Origin: Candidatus Dichloromethanomonas elyunquensis
Lineage (GTDB): Bacteria > Bacillota > Desulfitobacteriia > Desulfitobacteriales > Syntrophobotulaceae
Assembly: GCA_001515265.1 (NCBI GenBank)
Contig: LNDB01000017.1
Location: 1 to 48,309, forward strand
DNA: 48,309 nucleotides
Direction of reading: 5' to 3'
The number at the start of each line of letters is the position of its first letter. The first letter of the stretch is position 1. Positions 1-8,793 of the stretch are shown here, piece after piece. Position numbers and translations under genes: made by a program. Under the pieces are notes generated by a model that was given only the letters and a program-made list of their open reading frames with translations, ran no database searches and was not told the origin of the DNA.

Positions 1-562
1 TAGAAAACGTAGAAGTCGTTGCTTTACCAATCTCTTCAACTTTTCCCATTACTTTTTTGTTATCCAAAGCATCAATCGTAATTTCTACCTCTTGACCGGG
101 TTTAATCTTTTTAACCGAAGTTTCTTCTATATTTGCGGAAACATAAAGATCCTCCGTATCGGCAATTACCGCAAGAGACTGTCCCGGGCTGACCAACTGC
201 CCTGGTTCAACTGACATCTTAATAACCTGCCCCGAAATAGGTGCTGTAATTTCGGCTTTGCCAACGGCCATACTTCCTACCGCGTTAAGAGAATTGGTAT
301 TGATGCCGGCAGAAGTGGCCATTGTACCCGTTTCCTGCCAGCCAATCGTTTCACCCGCATTGACCATATCGCCCTCCTGAACTTTTAATGACGTTATCCG
401 CCCGGAGATCAGCGGAGAAACCGTCACGATGTGCCCTTCTATCCTGGCATCTTCGGTTTTAATGTATTTACGCCCCTGATCCCAGTAGTACAAAACGATA
501 AAGGCTGCAACAACCAATATGATTGCAAATAATCCAATTAGTATTTTCTTCTTGTCTTTCAT
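1..562 (-). CDS. emrA: HlyD/EmrA-type membrane fusion protein (3' end outside window)
   Basis: Adaptor subunit of a multidrug efflux pump; it would couple the transporter encoded just upstream (602-2137) to the cell exterior. Only the first 187 codons are in the window. The ATG at 562-560 follows an AGGAAAA-type ribosome site. Residues 1-7 are basic (MKDKKKI), followed by one membrane anchor (about 8-25). After that come a lipoyl/biotinyl-like segment with the typical GxI..L.V.EGD..NAG pattern (about 45-70), its second half with APISGQV and PGQ.....I (about 105-135), and the start of the beta-barrel domain with IKPGQEVEI. The frame is open to the window edge. It lies 39 bases after the transporter in the same direction, so it is the last visible gene of a marR-emrB-emrA operon. 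HlyD/EmrA membership is clear; the substrate cannot be read. Confidence 0.9.
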   Translation of the reverse strand, partial: MKDKKKILIGLFAIILVVAAFIVLYYWDQGRKYIKTEDARIEGHIVTVSPLISGRITSLKVQEGDMVNAGETIGWQETGTMATSAGINTNSLNAVGSMAVGKAEITAPISGQVIKMSVEPGQLVSPGQSLAVIADTEDLYVSANIEETSVKKIKPGQEVEITIDALDNKKVMGKVEEIGKATTSTFS

Positions 563-601
563 CTTTTTTCCTCCATTGTTCAATGCTAGTGCTTTTCAGA
601 T

Positions 602-2137
602 TTATTCCAAACTTGAACCGGTATTTCCGGGACCGGTTAAAGATTCACTCTTTTTAAACACGAAACCGGGGAGTATGGATATGAGACTTAACCCTGTTGA
701 AAGTAAAAACATTTCGTTGACTGCCTTAACAAAGGAGATTTGGTAAATAGACTTACCCAACAATGAGAAAACAGTCTGCGGCCCAGCTATTCCTCTGGCG
801 GTCAGGTCACTTAAAGCCTGAGCGGAGATATTCCAGCTGATATAAGAAGAATGAAGGGCGATACGGTTTGTGACGAAAAGGGTAAGAACGGCAAGGCCGA
901 AAGAACTGGCAACCCGGCTAATAATATTGTTTATTGCCGAGCCGCGGCTCATAAGATGGGGGGGGAGAACCGTCATAAAGGCGCTCTGCAAAGGCATCAT
1001 GGATAGACTCATTCCTGCTTGGCGGAGGCAATTCCATAATACAATTGTCCTTAACGGTGTATTGATATCAATATGTGAAAAGAGAAACACAGTGATAGTC
1101 GTCATGATAGACCCTAAAACAACAGGTATTCTCGCACCTGTTTTATCAAAAAGCAACCCTGAGATCGGCATCATTATAGCTGAAACCACTGCTGGAGGCA
1201 GCATTAATACTCCTACTTCCAAAGCACCCATCCCGCGGATGGATTGAAGAAAAAAAGGTATATAAAACAAAGCGCTGAACATAACAATATTCATAATAGC
1301 TGCCATTGCATTTCCAATTGTAAAAGTAGGAATTTTGAAAATCCGTAAATCCAGCAATGGATTAGAGGTTGTTAACTCATGATAAACAAAGATACCCAAA
1401 AAACCTATACTGATCCATAAAAGCAATACGATAGACATTGAGGTCCAGCCCCAATCGCTTCCTTGTGTTAATGCCAGCAGCAGGCAGAATAATCCTGTGG
1501 ATGAAGTAATAAAACCAAGGATATCAAATTTTCCCGCTTCCCGGTGTGACGATATTTCAGGCAGCAATAGGAAGGACAGGACAACGGCCATAACGCCGAC
1601 AGGTAAATTAATTGTAAAGATCCATCTCCAGTTGACATATTCAACTAAATACCCGCCGAGTGTCGGGCCAACAGCCGGGGCTACCATCATGGTAATCCCT
1701 ATGAGGGCCGTAGACTGGCCAAATTTATTTTTAGGGACAATCGAGTAAATCATGGTCATCATCGTCGGCATGATCATGCCGCCGCCGATAGCTTGAATAA
1801 TCCTGGCAATGATTAAGAAGTTCTCTGAAGCAGCCATAGCGCAAAGGGCTGATCCAACAGTAAATACAGCTAAAGAGTAAGTATATAGTCTTTTTAAGCC
1901 TAATTTATCCCCCAGCCAACCTGAAGTAGGAACGACAACCCCCAAAGTCAGCATATAAATTGTCGATACCCATTGGATACGGGATAACGATGTTTGAAAG
2001 TTATTCATCATGGTAGGAATAGCCACATTGACAATGCTGGCATCAAGGATCGACATAAACCCGCCGATTACTGTTACCAGCGTTGGAATGACCCATTTTG
2101 TTGTTGCTTGTTCCGTTTGATTCTCTGCAGAGGACAA
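602..2137 (-). CDS. emrB: EmrB/QacA (DHA2) family drug:H+ antiporter
   Basis: Fourteen-helix major facilitator of the DHA2 family, which exports lipophilic drugs using the proton gradient. Visible family marks are motif A in the loop after helix 2 (GWLGDKLGLKR), the glycine-rich GGGMIMPTMM segment, and the DHA2 motif C region (APAVGPTLGGYLVEYVNWRW). Length (about 511 aa) is normal. The longest frame opens with GTG at 2143, but that sits only 3 bases from its GAGG site; the TTG at 2137 is 9 bases away and is preferred here. It lies between the MarR regulator and the HlyD adaptor, all leftward, the standard emrRBA-like order. The C-terminus ends in a short hydrophilic tail. Family assignment is firm; the drug is unknown. 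Confidence 0.92.
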   Translation of the reverse strand: MSSAENQTEQATTKWVIPTLVTVIGGFMSILDASIVNVAIPTMMNNFQTSLSRIQWVSTIYMLTLGVVVPTSGWLGDKLGLKRLYTYSLAVFTVGSALCAMAASENFLIIARIIQAIGGGMIMPTMMTMIYSIVPKNKFGQSTALIGITMMVAPAVGPTLGGYLVEYVNWRWIFTINLPVGVMAVVLSFLLLPEISSHREAGKFDILGFITSSTGLFCLLLALTQGSDWGWTSMSIVLLLWISIGFLGIFVYHELTTSNPLLDLRIFKIPTFTIGNAMAAIMNIVMFSALFYIPFFLQSIRGMGALEVGVLMLPPAVVSAIMMPISGLLFDKTGARIPVVLGSIMTTITVFLFSHIDINTPLRTIVLWNCLRQAGMSLSMMPLQSAFMTVLPPHLMSRGSAINNIISRVASSFGLAVLTLFVTNRIALHSSYISWNISAQALSDLTARGIAGPQTVFSLLGKSIYQISFVKAVNEMFLLSTGLSLISILPGFVFKKSESLTGPGNTGSSLE

Positions 2138-2155
2138 TACCACGCACCTCTTTCT

Positions 2156-2614
2156 TCAGTCATAAGATTCCTCTGTCTCAATCAGCAGGGATTCAAGCTT
2201 TTTTAATTCTTTGGTCATATCCTGCCACCAAGTTACAGTGAGGTTAATATTTTTCGCTCTTAAAAATTCTCTGATGATGTCTTGGGTTTTGGGGAAAGAA
2301 TCTAAAGTCTTACTATTTAATTTTACCAGTACCACTCTCCGGTCCGCTGGATCCCGTGTTCTTACAATGTAATCTTTCTTTTCCATTCGATCTAGGATTC
2401 CTGTAAGGGTACTGCCGGGGATGCCGAAATATTCAGATAGTACGGAAGTTTTTATCTCCCCTTTGTGCTTTAAATAGTGAATCGCGAGAAGTTCTACAGC
2501 GCCTAAATTATGAGCGAATTGTCCGGCCAGGTCGTTGTACAAACTTTTCTTGATTCTGAAAATGGTTTTAAAAAAATCAAACGCGTACAATTCAGGTTCT
2601 TCTTTATCAGGCAT
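2156..2614 (-). CDS. MarR-family transcriptional regulator
   Basis: Winged-helix repressor of about 152 aa, expected to sense a lipophilic compound and repress the efflux genes downstream of it. The region from GAVELLAIHYLKHKGEI through VLSEYFGIPGSTLTGILDRM is the helix-turn-helix, and the DPADRRVVLVKL segment is the MarR wing signature (DxRDRR.V.V.L). The frame is open 18 codons further upstream, but the ATG at 2614 has a strong AAGGAGG site and is chosen. The stop is about 18 bases before the transporter start, so the three genes are probably co-transcribed. An imperfect palindrome over its own promoter (2671-2687) suggests autoregulation. Confidence 0.9.
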   Translation of the reverse strand: MPDKEEPELYAFDFFKTIFRIKKSLYNDLAGQFAHNLGAVELLAIHYLKHKGEIKTSVLSEYFGIPGSTLTGILDRMEKKDYIVRTRDPADRRVVLVKLNSKTLDSFPKTQDIIREFLRAKNINLTVTWWQDMTKELKKLESLLIETEESYD

Positions 2615-2667
2615 ATTTTCCTCCTTAATTCGAGTTCGATTATTTCGAAGACAAATTAAAAACAACA

Positions 2668-2687
2668 ATTATATCAATATTGGATAT
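2668..2687 (-). promoter_or_regulatory. -10 element and imperfect palindromic operator of the marR operon
   Basis: On the minus strand a consensus TATAAT lies at 2673-2668, about 55 bases before the marR ATG. It overlaps an imperfect palindrome, ATATC-N7-GATAT (2671-2687), in the spacer. MarR proteins usually bind such A/T-rich palindromes over their own promoter. The -35 box is poor, so the promoter call rests on the -10 and the position. Confidence 0.4.
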
Positions 2688-2746
2688 AAGAAATGAGTTC
2701 AATAGAAAACTAGAAACAAATAATGATTTTTTAGCTAAAAAACTCT

Positions 2747-2776
2747 TTGACACAGTATTGATATTTGTTGTATACT
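2747..2776 (+). promoter_or_regulatory. Sigma-A-type promoter of the tRNA operon
   Basis: TTGACA (2747-2752) and TATACT (2771-2776) are separated by 18 bases. The first tRNA begins 21 bases after the -10. The -35 is a perfect consensus, as expected for a strong stable-RNA promoter. Confidence 0.75.
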
Positions 2777-2797
2777 ATAATTCGTCACAATAGAAGA

Positions 2798-2873
<76 letters not shown>

Positions 2874-2907
2874 TTCACTCATTGTGTATCGGTATCGGAT
2901 AAATACG

Positions 2908-2983
2908 GGCCCCGTGGTGTAGTGGTTAACATGCCTGCCTGTCACGCAGGAGATCGTCGGTTCAAGTCCGATCGGGGTCGCCA
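2908..2983 (+). tRNA. tRNA-Asp (anticodon GUC)
   Basis: The acceptor stem GGCCCCG pairs with CGGGGTC (one G-U pair); anticodon loop CTGTCAC on a CCTGC/GCAGG stem; TTCAAGT T-loop; discriminator G and encoded CCA. Confidence 0.97.
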
Positions 2984-3017
2984 TAATGAACTTGCTCCAT
3001 CCTCATTATCACCGTAC

Positions 3018-3093
<76 letters not shown>

Positions 3094-3099
3094 TATCAT

Positions 3100-3174
3100 G
3101 CGGGTGTAACTCAGTGGTAGAGTGTCACCTTGCCAAGGTGAAAGTCGCGAGTTCGAATCTCGTCACCCGCTCCA
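3100..3174 (+). tRNA. tRNA-Gly (anticodon GCC)
   Basis: The acceptor stem GCGGGTG pairs with CACCCGC; anticodon loop TTGCCAA on a TCACC/GGTGA stem; TTCGAAT T-loop; CCA encoded. Only six bases separate it from tRNA-Phe. Confidence 0.97.
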
Positions 3175-3186
3175 TTCAAATATTCT

Positions 3187-3261
<75 letters not shown>

Positions 3262-3264
3262 CAA

Positions 3265-3353
3265 GCCGAAGTGGCGGAACTGGCAGACGCACGGGACTTA
3301 AAATCCCGCGGGGCTAAAACCCCGTACCGGTTCGATTCCGGTCTTCGGCACCA
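3265..3353 (+). tRNA. tRNA-Leu (anticodon UAA)
   Basis: Class II tRNA of 89 bases with a long variable arm (CGGGG...CCCCG). The acceptor stem GCCGAAG pairs with CTTCGGC; anticodon loop ACTTAAA; CCA encoded. Confidence 0.97.
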
Positions 3354-3357
3354 TTAT

Positions 3358-3434
3358 GGGTTTGTAGCTCAGCTGGTTAGAGTACTGCGTTGACATCGCA
3401 GGGGTCGGAGGTTCGAGTCCTCTCAAACCCACCA
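3358..3434 (+). tRNA. tRNA-Val (anticodon GAC)
   Basis: The acceptor stem GGGTTTG pairs with CAAACCC; anticodon loop TTGACAT on a CTGCG/CGCAG stem; TTCGAGT T-loop; CCA encoded. Last tRNA of the cluster and the one facing the mobile region, so it is the natural candidate for an integration site. Confidence 0.96.
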
Positions 3435-3449
3435 TTTTACAAAATGGTG
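3430..3449 (+). repeat. Perfect inverted repeat at the 3' end of tRNA-Val(GAC)
   Basis: CACCATTTT and AAAATGGTG are perfect 9-base arms around AC. The left arm starts inside the tRNA CCA end. It may guide 3' processing or be a recombination core at the junction between host and mobile DNA; the sequence alone does not decide. Confidence 0.5.
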
Positions 3450-3469
3450 ATAGTGAAACAAACAACCTG

Positions 3470-3494
3470 AAAACCGCTTGATACAAGCGGTTTT
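3470..3494 (+). terminator. Terminator of the tRNA operon
   Basis: An 11-bp perfect stem, AAAACCGCTTG and CAAGCGGTTTT, closes a three-base loop; it is followed by GTAATTTTT. It lies 36 bases after the last tRNA. Confidence 0.85.
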
Positions 3495-3581
3495 GTAATT
3501 TTTGAATTAAATATGGGGATTGAACAAAGCCAGTTTTATTTATTAAAAACCCACAAAAACCTATAAATATTTCTAAATATC

Positions 3582-3609
3582 CAGTCAAAAATCCAGTCAA
3601 ATTAGTCAA
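3582..3609 (+). repeat. Three short direct repeats (C)AGTCAA
   Basis: CAGTCAA occurs at 3582-3588 and 3594-3600, and AGTCAA at 3604-3609, spaced 12 and 10 bases. Such helically phased repeats beside a tRNA resemble arm-type integrase sites; this is inference from spacing and position only. Confidence 0.35.
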
Positions 3610-3615
3610 TATTAG

Positions 3616-3643
3616 AAACTCTAGATTTATCAGTCTAGAGTTT
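3616..3643. terminator. Second terminator-like hairpin after the tRNA cluster
   Basis: AAACTCTAGA (3616-3625) pairs perfectly with TCTAGAGTTT (3634-3643) around an 8-base loop and is followed by TTT. The stem is A/T-rich but complete; it could stop rightward read-through from the tRNA operon. Confidence 0.55.
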
Positions 3644-3932
3644 TTTCATTATAAATGTTTAAAAAGAGATTTCAAAAGTTCTTTGGTTCATAACATGTCA
3701 CTGGTGCCATGTTCACAAAATAAGGTGACTGATAAGATAATTATTTGCAGCACTTATACTTTTTCAAAGAAAATGTGCAGATCAAGGCAATAATTATCTG
3801 AGAACATTGATTTTGTTTTTATATGTAATACAAGAATAACTGCTTTCTAATCGGATCTAAAACATTAAATTCCATATATTTCTTGAGCTTATTCATTTCT
3901 TCATATACAATAAAAATATATTAACTATTATT

Positions 3933-3961
3933 TTGTGAGTTTCTGATACTTGGATTATGTA
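3933..3961 (+). promoter_or_regulatory. Possible promoter of the vsr-MORC-helicase operon
   Basis: TTGTGA (3933-3938) and TATGTA (3956-3961) with a 17-base spacer, 150 bases before the vsr start. A modest match, but the best spaced pair seen upstream of the operon. Confidence 0.35.
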
Positions 3962-4110
3962 ATAGCGGAAGAAGCCGCAAAGGTAGTATATCTACATGTA
4001 GAGTTCAAATGCTTTGTGAAGAAGAAAAAAAGTAGGCTTTGATAGCCATGGATTCAGATATTGTGAATAAACCACAAGATGAGCGTAAAGAAAACAAAGG
4101 AATGAACCAT

Positions 4111-4551
4111 ATGGATCCCTTAACTAGCGAACAGCGCCGCAAAAACATGCAAGCAATAAAAAGTAAAGACACGAGCATTGAAATTACATTAAGGAAAGCT
4201 CTATGGAAACATGGAGTCCGATATAGAAAAAATTATAAAAACCTTCAGGGCAAGCCTGATATAGCTATAACCAAGTACAAAATAGCCATTTTTTGCGATA
4301 GTGAATTTTGGCATGGATTTAACTGGTCCGAGAAAAAAGCCCGGATAACAACTAACCGCCAATTTTGGATAGATAAAATTGAAAATAATATGCGGCGTGA
4401 TAATGAAATTAACAAAGCTTTATTAGCAAGCGGATGGATGGTTCTGCGGTTTTGGGGCAAAGAAATCAATAAAGATTTAAATCACTGCATTGAAATTATC
4501 ATGGCAGAAATTGAGAAAATGCGAGGCGATGCTAATGGAAAAGTTTTTTGA
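4111..4551 (+). CDS. vsr: Vsr-type very-short-patch repair endonuclease
   Basis: Nicks 5' of T in T:G mismatches that arise when 5-methylcytosine deaminates; it normally travels with C5 methyltransferases. The N-terminus carries the family signature (LTSEQRRKNMQAIKSKDT), then GKPD with the metal-binding Asp50 (D51 in E. coli Vsr) and EFWHG with His68 (H69 in E. coli). The Cys zinc site of E. coli Vsr is not evident (CDSEFWHGFNW), as in many Vsr-like homologues. The frame is open upstream (ATG at 4048), but the ATG at 4111 has AAAGGA nine bases before it and gives the usual family N-terminus. The 3' end overlaps the next gene by 17 bases. The C5 methyltransferase at 10429-11604 is the obvious partner. 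Confidence 0.88.
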   Translation: MDPLTSEQRRKNMQAIKSKDTSIEITLRKALWKHGVRYRKNYKNLQGKPDIAITKYKIAIFCDSEFWHGFNWSEKKARITTNRQFWIDKIENNMRRDNEINKALLASGWMVLRFWGKEINKDLNHCIEIIMAEIEKMRGDANGKVF

Positions 4552-7060
4552 TTTTACACCTGATCCTAAAGTGCTTATTGCGCTTACGCATACTCCAATG
4601 CTCCCATTGGATGCATTGTGCGAATTAATTGATAATGCTATTGACGGTTTCGCTGCAGCAAGAATACAAGGTATTCCTACTGAAAAGCCTATTATAGTGG
4701 TAGATTTACCAGCCCGTAAGGATATCGTAGGCAACACAGGGGTTTTAAGGGTAGTCGATAATGGTCCGGGTATGACCGCAGAAACTGCAGAGAAGGCTAT
4801 AAAGGCTGGATTTTCAGGTAACAATCCATATGATAGTCTCGGCCTGTTTGGTATGGGTTTTAATATTTCAACTGGTAAAATAGGACGCGTTACAAGGTTC
4901 CGGACAGCTCGGAAAGAAGACAATTTTTGTACAGATACAATAATCGACCTCGAAAAAATTAACAACACAAAAAATTATAGGCTTCCGGCAATAGAAAGCC
5001 CCAAGCCTGACAATTTTACAAATGGAACAATTATTGAAGTTAGTAATTGGTGGCCTGAGGGAAATCCAAACAGAGGTTTTATTTACAAGCTTGTTCAATA
5101 TGGCTTGAGGCAGATACGGGAGGAAATTGGCCGTAGATATTCAACTATATTGCAAACACGCGACATTCAAATTATCATCAACAGTGAAAAATGCGAGCCT
5201 TTTGAACACTGTACTTGGGGAGAAAATAGGTTTGTAGAAAGACGGATTGGGCAAATATCTGCCATATATAAATTCGACCAGATTATCGGTAACCAAAGCC
5301 GATGTGGTAAATGTACTGCTCTAATTCCCCAAGGAGATGCCGAATGTCCTTCATGCCACTCCACTTCCATAAGGACGATTGAAGAACATGTAAAAGGCTG
5401 GATTGGAATTCAAAGATTTGACAGTTTAACAGAGTACGGAATCGATTTAATTAGAAACGGCAGAGCTATTAGAATTGCAGAAAAGACTGCATTTTTTGAG
5501 TTTGTTGATGATTTGAAAAAAGTAACGATAGATTACCCCATTGACAATCAATATGGAAGAATTGTGGGAGAGGTTTCGCTTGATTTTGTACCTGTCGACT
5601 TTTTAAAACAAGACTTTCAAAGAAGCAGTGATGAATGGCAAAGGGCAATGCGCTTCTTAAGGGGAGAAAGTTCTCTGCAGCCAACTAAGCCCAATGCAGA
5701 AAATAACAACTCCATTGTATTTAAGCTGTATCAAGGTTATCGCAGGGTCAGAACTTTTGGCAAGGCGGATATGTACATGGGGTATTGGGATGCAGATTCA
5801 AATACTGCAAAGCGGATTAGCCGCGATGTAGAGAAAGATTTCTATAGCAAGTTTAAGCAGAAACTTCCTGGCTATTACGATGACTCTGAATGGTGGAAAA
5901 AGGTTGAAGAAGCTGACACAAAACCCATTGAAGCAATGGTGGAGTGTCCTACTTGTAGTGCACAAAATCTTAAGGAGAGCGATGTATGTGCGGTATGTGG
6001 GCAGATATTAAGAAGTAAACATTGCATTTCCGAATCTTGCGGAGCCATTATTCCTTTAAGTGCACAGATTTGCCCAATTTGTGGGTCAAGCCAGGTGCCA
6101 ATAGTGCAAATACCTTGGACTTGCGGGGTTTGTGGAACACGTAACAGATCGGAACTTACCATTTGCAGTAATTGTGGGCAAATCAAGGGGACACTCAACC
6201 CACTGTCTCTAGAATACTTACAGTCTGTGTCAAATAAAGATGATAGTTTGTCATTGAATGGTTTTAGTATTCAGATGGCAGACGGCTCAAATAGCACTCC
6301 GGTAAATGTGAATGTCTATGTATCATCAGAACAAATAGTCTCGTTACGCAGTGGAGCGAAGATTCCAATTATCTCATTTAAGACTATTGGTCAGATTGAC
6401 ATTTTCATTGATAAAACTCACCGGATGTTCCGGACATGCCGTGTCCGGCCAGAAGAGCTTATATCATCTGAGATAGCAATGTTTATTTACGACACTAACA
6501 GGAACCTAAATAATTATTGCGAGCACAATTTATCAAATTTAAGCTGGGCAATCATGGAGAAAGGCTGGATCGATCAAATAGAGGATAATCCAGAAAAATT
6601 AGCAACTGAAATATCATCCTTCCTCTTTCAGATCAAAGAACGCTTATCTGATATTTTCGGTACTGATGCAGATATTCTGTTTGAAGAATTGACAACACAG
6701 CAACAAAGACTGCTGGCAGACGAAATTATTACTTCTGGAGGAGAAATCGCACAATTAGGTGAAATGCGCAAAACGGGAGAATACCTCCGTTATGTACCTG
6801 CTGATTTTATACTTAACATATTTAATCAAATACCAGAAAAATTCTTTAATGGTGGCATCTGGGACGTTGATTACGGTAATGTTGTTAATGGGCCTCTCGG
6901 CGAAGAAGCGGTTAAACATGCTCAGCAAAGGATAAAGAGCACTTACGAAAATTGTTTAGAAGACTTGATTATGCTAATACAATATAGGATGACAGAGCCG
7001 ATATCTATTCAGAGAGCTAAACTGTCCTTCGAGTTTCTATCTAAAAAGTGGGTGGTTTAA
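4535..7060 (+). CDS. MORC/MutL-like GHKL ATPase with zinc ribbons
   Basis: About 841 aa. The N-terminal GHKL fold is complete: N-box E30-D33-N34-D37 (ALCELIDNAIDG), G1 box DNGPGM (75-80) and G2 box GLFGMGFN (103-110). A CxxC...CxxC ribbon lies at about 256-275 inside the ATPase/S5 part, and a run of further ribbons at about 470-553 (CPTC, CAVC, CPIC, CGVC, CSNC pairs). The C-terminal 280 residues are not recognised. Iyer, Abhiman and Aravind described MutL/MORC-like ATPases of this type in restriction-modification operons with Vsr and helicase partners; they are thought to be ATP-driven clamps on DNA. The ATG at 4535 is chosen because GAGG precedes it by eight bases; an ATG at 4529 is possible. 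It overlaps vsr and its stop shares a base with the helicase start, so translation is coupled. Confidence 0.85.
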   Translation: MEKFFDFTPDPKVLIALTHTPMLPLDALCELIDNAIDGFAAARIQGIPTEKPIIVVDLPARKDIVGNTGVLRVVDNGPGMTAETAEKAIKAGFSGNNPYDSLGLFGMGFNISTGKIGRVTRFRTARKEDNFCTDTIIDLEKINNTKNYRLPAIESPKPDNFTNGTIIEVSNWWPEGNPNRGFIYKLVQYGLRQIREEIGRRYSTILQTRDIQIIINSEKCEPFEHCTWGENRFVERRIGQISAIYKFDQIIGNQSRCGKCTALIPQGDAECPSCHSTSIRTIEEHVKGWIGIQRFDSLTEYGIDLIRNGRAIRIAEKTAFFEFVDDLKKVTIDYPIDNQYGRIVGEVSLDFVPVDFLKQDFQRSSDEWQRAMRFLRGESSLQPTKPNAENNNSIVFKLYQGYRRVRTFGKADMYMGYWDADSNTAKRISRDVEKDFYSKFKQKLPGYYDDSEWWKKVEEADTKPIEAMVECPTCSAQNLKESDVCAVCGQILRSKHCISESCGAIIPLSAQICPICGSSQVPIVQIPWTCGVCGTRNRSELTICSNCGQIKGTLNPLSLEYLQSVSNKDDSLSLNGFSIQMADGSNSTPVNVNVYVSSEQIVSLRSGAKIPIISFKTIGQIDIFIDKTHRMFRTCRVRPEELISSEIAMFIYDTNRNLNNYCEHNLSNLSWAIMEKGWIDQIEDNPEKLATEISSFLFQIKERLSDIFGTDADILFEELTTQQQRLLADEIITSGGEIAQLGEMRKTGEYLRYVPADFILNIFNQIPEKFFNGGIWDVDYGNVVNGPLGEEAVKHAQQRIKSTYENCLEDLIMLIQYRMTEPISIQRAKLSFEFLSKKWVV

Positions 7061-8793
7061 TGTTTCTTTCTGAAAAGGAAATATTATCTGGAACCTGGCA
7101 GTCGTTTGAACGTGTAATATGCCGTTTGCTCATTTGTGAGGAATATAGCGGTGTACGTATTGTCGGACAGAGTGGGGATCATGGTGCAGATATTATTGCC
7201 TCAAAGCTCGGTAAGCGCTGGCTTTTCCAAGCTAAACATTGGAAAAACAAAGTTGGAACTGCTGTTGTTGACGAAACTCTACGCGCCCTGTCGGAATATC
7301 ATGCGCAGATCCCGGTTATTGTTGCATTAAATGGTTTCGACGAAAATGCTAAGCAATATCAGATGCTCTTGCATTCAAGGGGAATACCGCTTCAATTATG
7401 GGATTTAGGAGAACTGTCTAAACGCGGACAGCGGCTTCCTGGTTGTGTACCCAATAAACACCTGCCAAGGCCATATCAAGAGGGTGCCATAAATAATATC
7501 CTAGAGGCATATTTTGATACCTATGAGAACAAAGCATTGATTGTTATGGCAACAGGCTTGGGAAAAACATTCATATCTGCTGAAGGAGCCAAACGAATTT
7601 ATAATAACAAAAGATCAAAATTTTTAGTTCTCGCACATACAAATCCGCTTGTATATCAATTAGAGAGATCCTTTTGGCCTTTTTTGCTGCCAACACAGAG
7701 AACAGTAATTTGGAACGGTTATGAGAAACCTTCAGATACCAATATCGAATCGGCTGATATGGTGTTTGCTTGTATAAATACAATTGCAGATCATATCAGG
7801 CAAGGAAATGAACTGCCTTGCTTTGATGTTGTTATTATTGATGAGTGCCACCATGCGGGATCAAATATGTATGCGGATACAATTGAATACTTAGGGGCAG
7901 GAAAACTGGAAGGTTCCTTTTTAATGGGCATGACAGCTACCCCTTGGCGTCCGGATGAAGTTGATATTACTACTTTGTTTGGCCATCCGCGGGTGCAAAT
8001 AGATATTGTTGAAGGACTAAAAAAAGGTTTTTTATCAAATGTTGACTATAGAATGCACACAGATAACATCGATTGGTCTGCATTAAGAAACATTAATGGG
8101 AAATCTTTTACAGCAAAGCAGATTAACCGTACTTTGTTTATTAATCAGTGGGATGATGCTGTTGTTCTTGAATTCCAAAAAATCTGGTCAGAACAAAAAG
8201 CACCGCGTGCAATCGTTTTTTGCGGTACAATAGATCACGCAATTACAATGCGGGACAAGATTAATTCGTTAGGGTTTTGTAATGCAGCGGCAATCTATTC
8301 GCAATCTAATACAGGCTTATCAATTAATCAGTTCGAGAGAAACCGGATTTTAAGCGATTTCTCGGACGGTATTATTGATGTTATCTGCGCTGTTGATGTA
8401 TTTAACGAAGGTATTGATGTGCCGGATGTAAACATTTTAGTTTTTCAGAGAGTAACTCACTCAAGAAGGATCTTTATCCAGCAGCTTGGCCGGGGCCTGA
8501 GAATATCCGAGGGTAAAGAAAAAGTCATTGTGTTAGATTTCGTGTCTGATATACGACGCTTCGCGGCCGGTATCGATTTAAAAAATCAACTTGAGGAAGG
8601 GATGTCCATCCGTTGCCAGACGACACGCATTGATTTGCCTAATAAAGTTACCTTTAAACGGGTTGATGGTGAGGATCCCGGTGCTGAAACATTTTTAAGA
8701 GAATGGCTCGATGATGTTGTTTCCATAGAAAATGCCGGTGAAGATGCAAGTGTGCTGAAGTTTCCGCCAGCCTTTCCGGGAGGTAGGCAATGA
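7060..8793 (+). CDS. Mrr-type nuclease fused to SF2 helicase
   Basis: About 577 aa. Residues 1-110 form an Mrr/RecB-like endonuclease domain: Glu17, Asp44 (GADII) and Gln57-x-Lys59 (FQAKHW) fit the E..D..QxK active site. Then follows a superfamily 2 helicase: Walker A ATGLGKT (about 164-170), DECH box (IIDECHHAG), motif III MTATPW, and motif VI QQLGRGLR. Such fusions are motor-plus-nuclease effectors of restriction and phage-defence operons. The ATG overlaps the previous stop by one base (TAATG), with GGTGG just upstream; a GTG at 7048 is the alternative. The next gene overlaps by ATGA. Domain calls are firm; the role in this operon is inferred. Confidence 0.88.
   Translation: MFLSEKEILSGTWQSFERVICRLLICEEYSGVRIVGQSGDHGADIIASKLGKRWLFQAKHWKNKVGTAVVDETLRALSEYHAQIPVIVALNGFDENAKQYQMLLHSRGIPLQLWDLGELSKRGQRLPGCVPNKHLPRPYQEGAINNILEAYFDTYENKALIVMATGLGKTFISAEGAKRIYNNKRSKFLVLAHTNPLVYQLERSFWPFLLPTQRTVIWNGYEKPSDTNIESADMVFACINTIADHIRQGNELPCFDVVIIDECHHAGSNMYADTIEYLGAGKLEGSFLMGMTATPWRPDEVDITTLFGHPRVQIDIVEGLKKGFLSNVDYRMHTDNIDWSALRNINGKSFTAKQINRTLFINQWDDAVVLEFQKIWSEQKAPRAIVFCGTIDHAITMRDKINSLGFCNAAAIYSQSNTGLSINQFERNRILSDFSDGIIDVICAVDVFNEGIDVPDVNILVFQRVTHSRRIFIQQLGRGLRISEGKEKVIVLDFVSDIRRFAAGIDLKNQLEEGMSIRCQTTRIDLPNKVTFKRVDGEDPGAETFLREWLDDVVSIENAGEDASVLKFPPAFPGGRQ

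Larger units (their letters stand above)
3495..4110. other. AT-rich junction between tRNA cluster and defence island, no gene seen
   Basis: About 600 bases without a credible gene. It contains three spaced (C)AGTCAA repeats (3582-3609), a second terminator-like hairpin (3616-3643) and a possible promoter (3933-3961). Short frames over the tRNA genes and here have no ribosome site. This is where the left end of a tRNA-targeted element would be expected, but no integrase is present. Confidence 0.5.

Noticed and set aside
4535..7060. GHKL protein as a sensor histidine kinase or Hsp90
   Set aside because: There is no phospho-acceptor His domain or membrane segment; zinc ribbons and the Vsr/helicase context fit MORC/MutL-like proteins.
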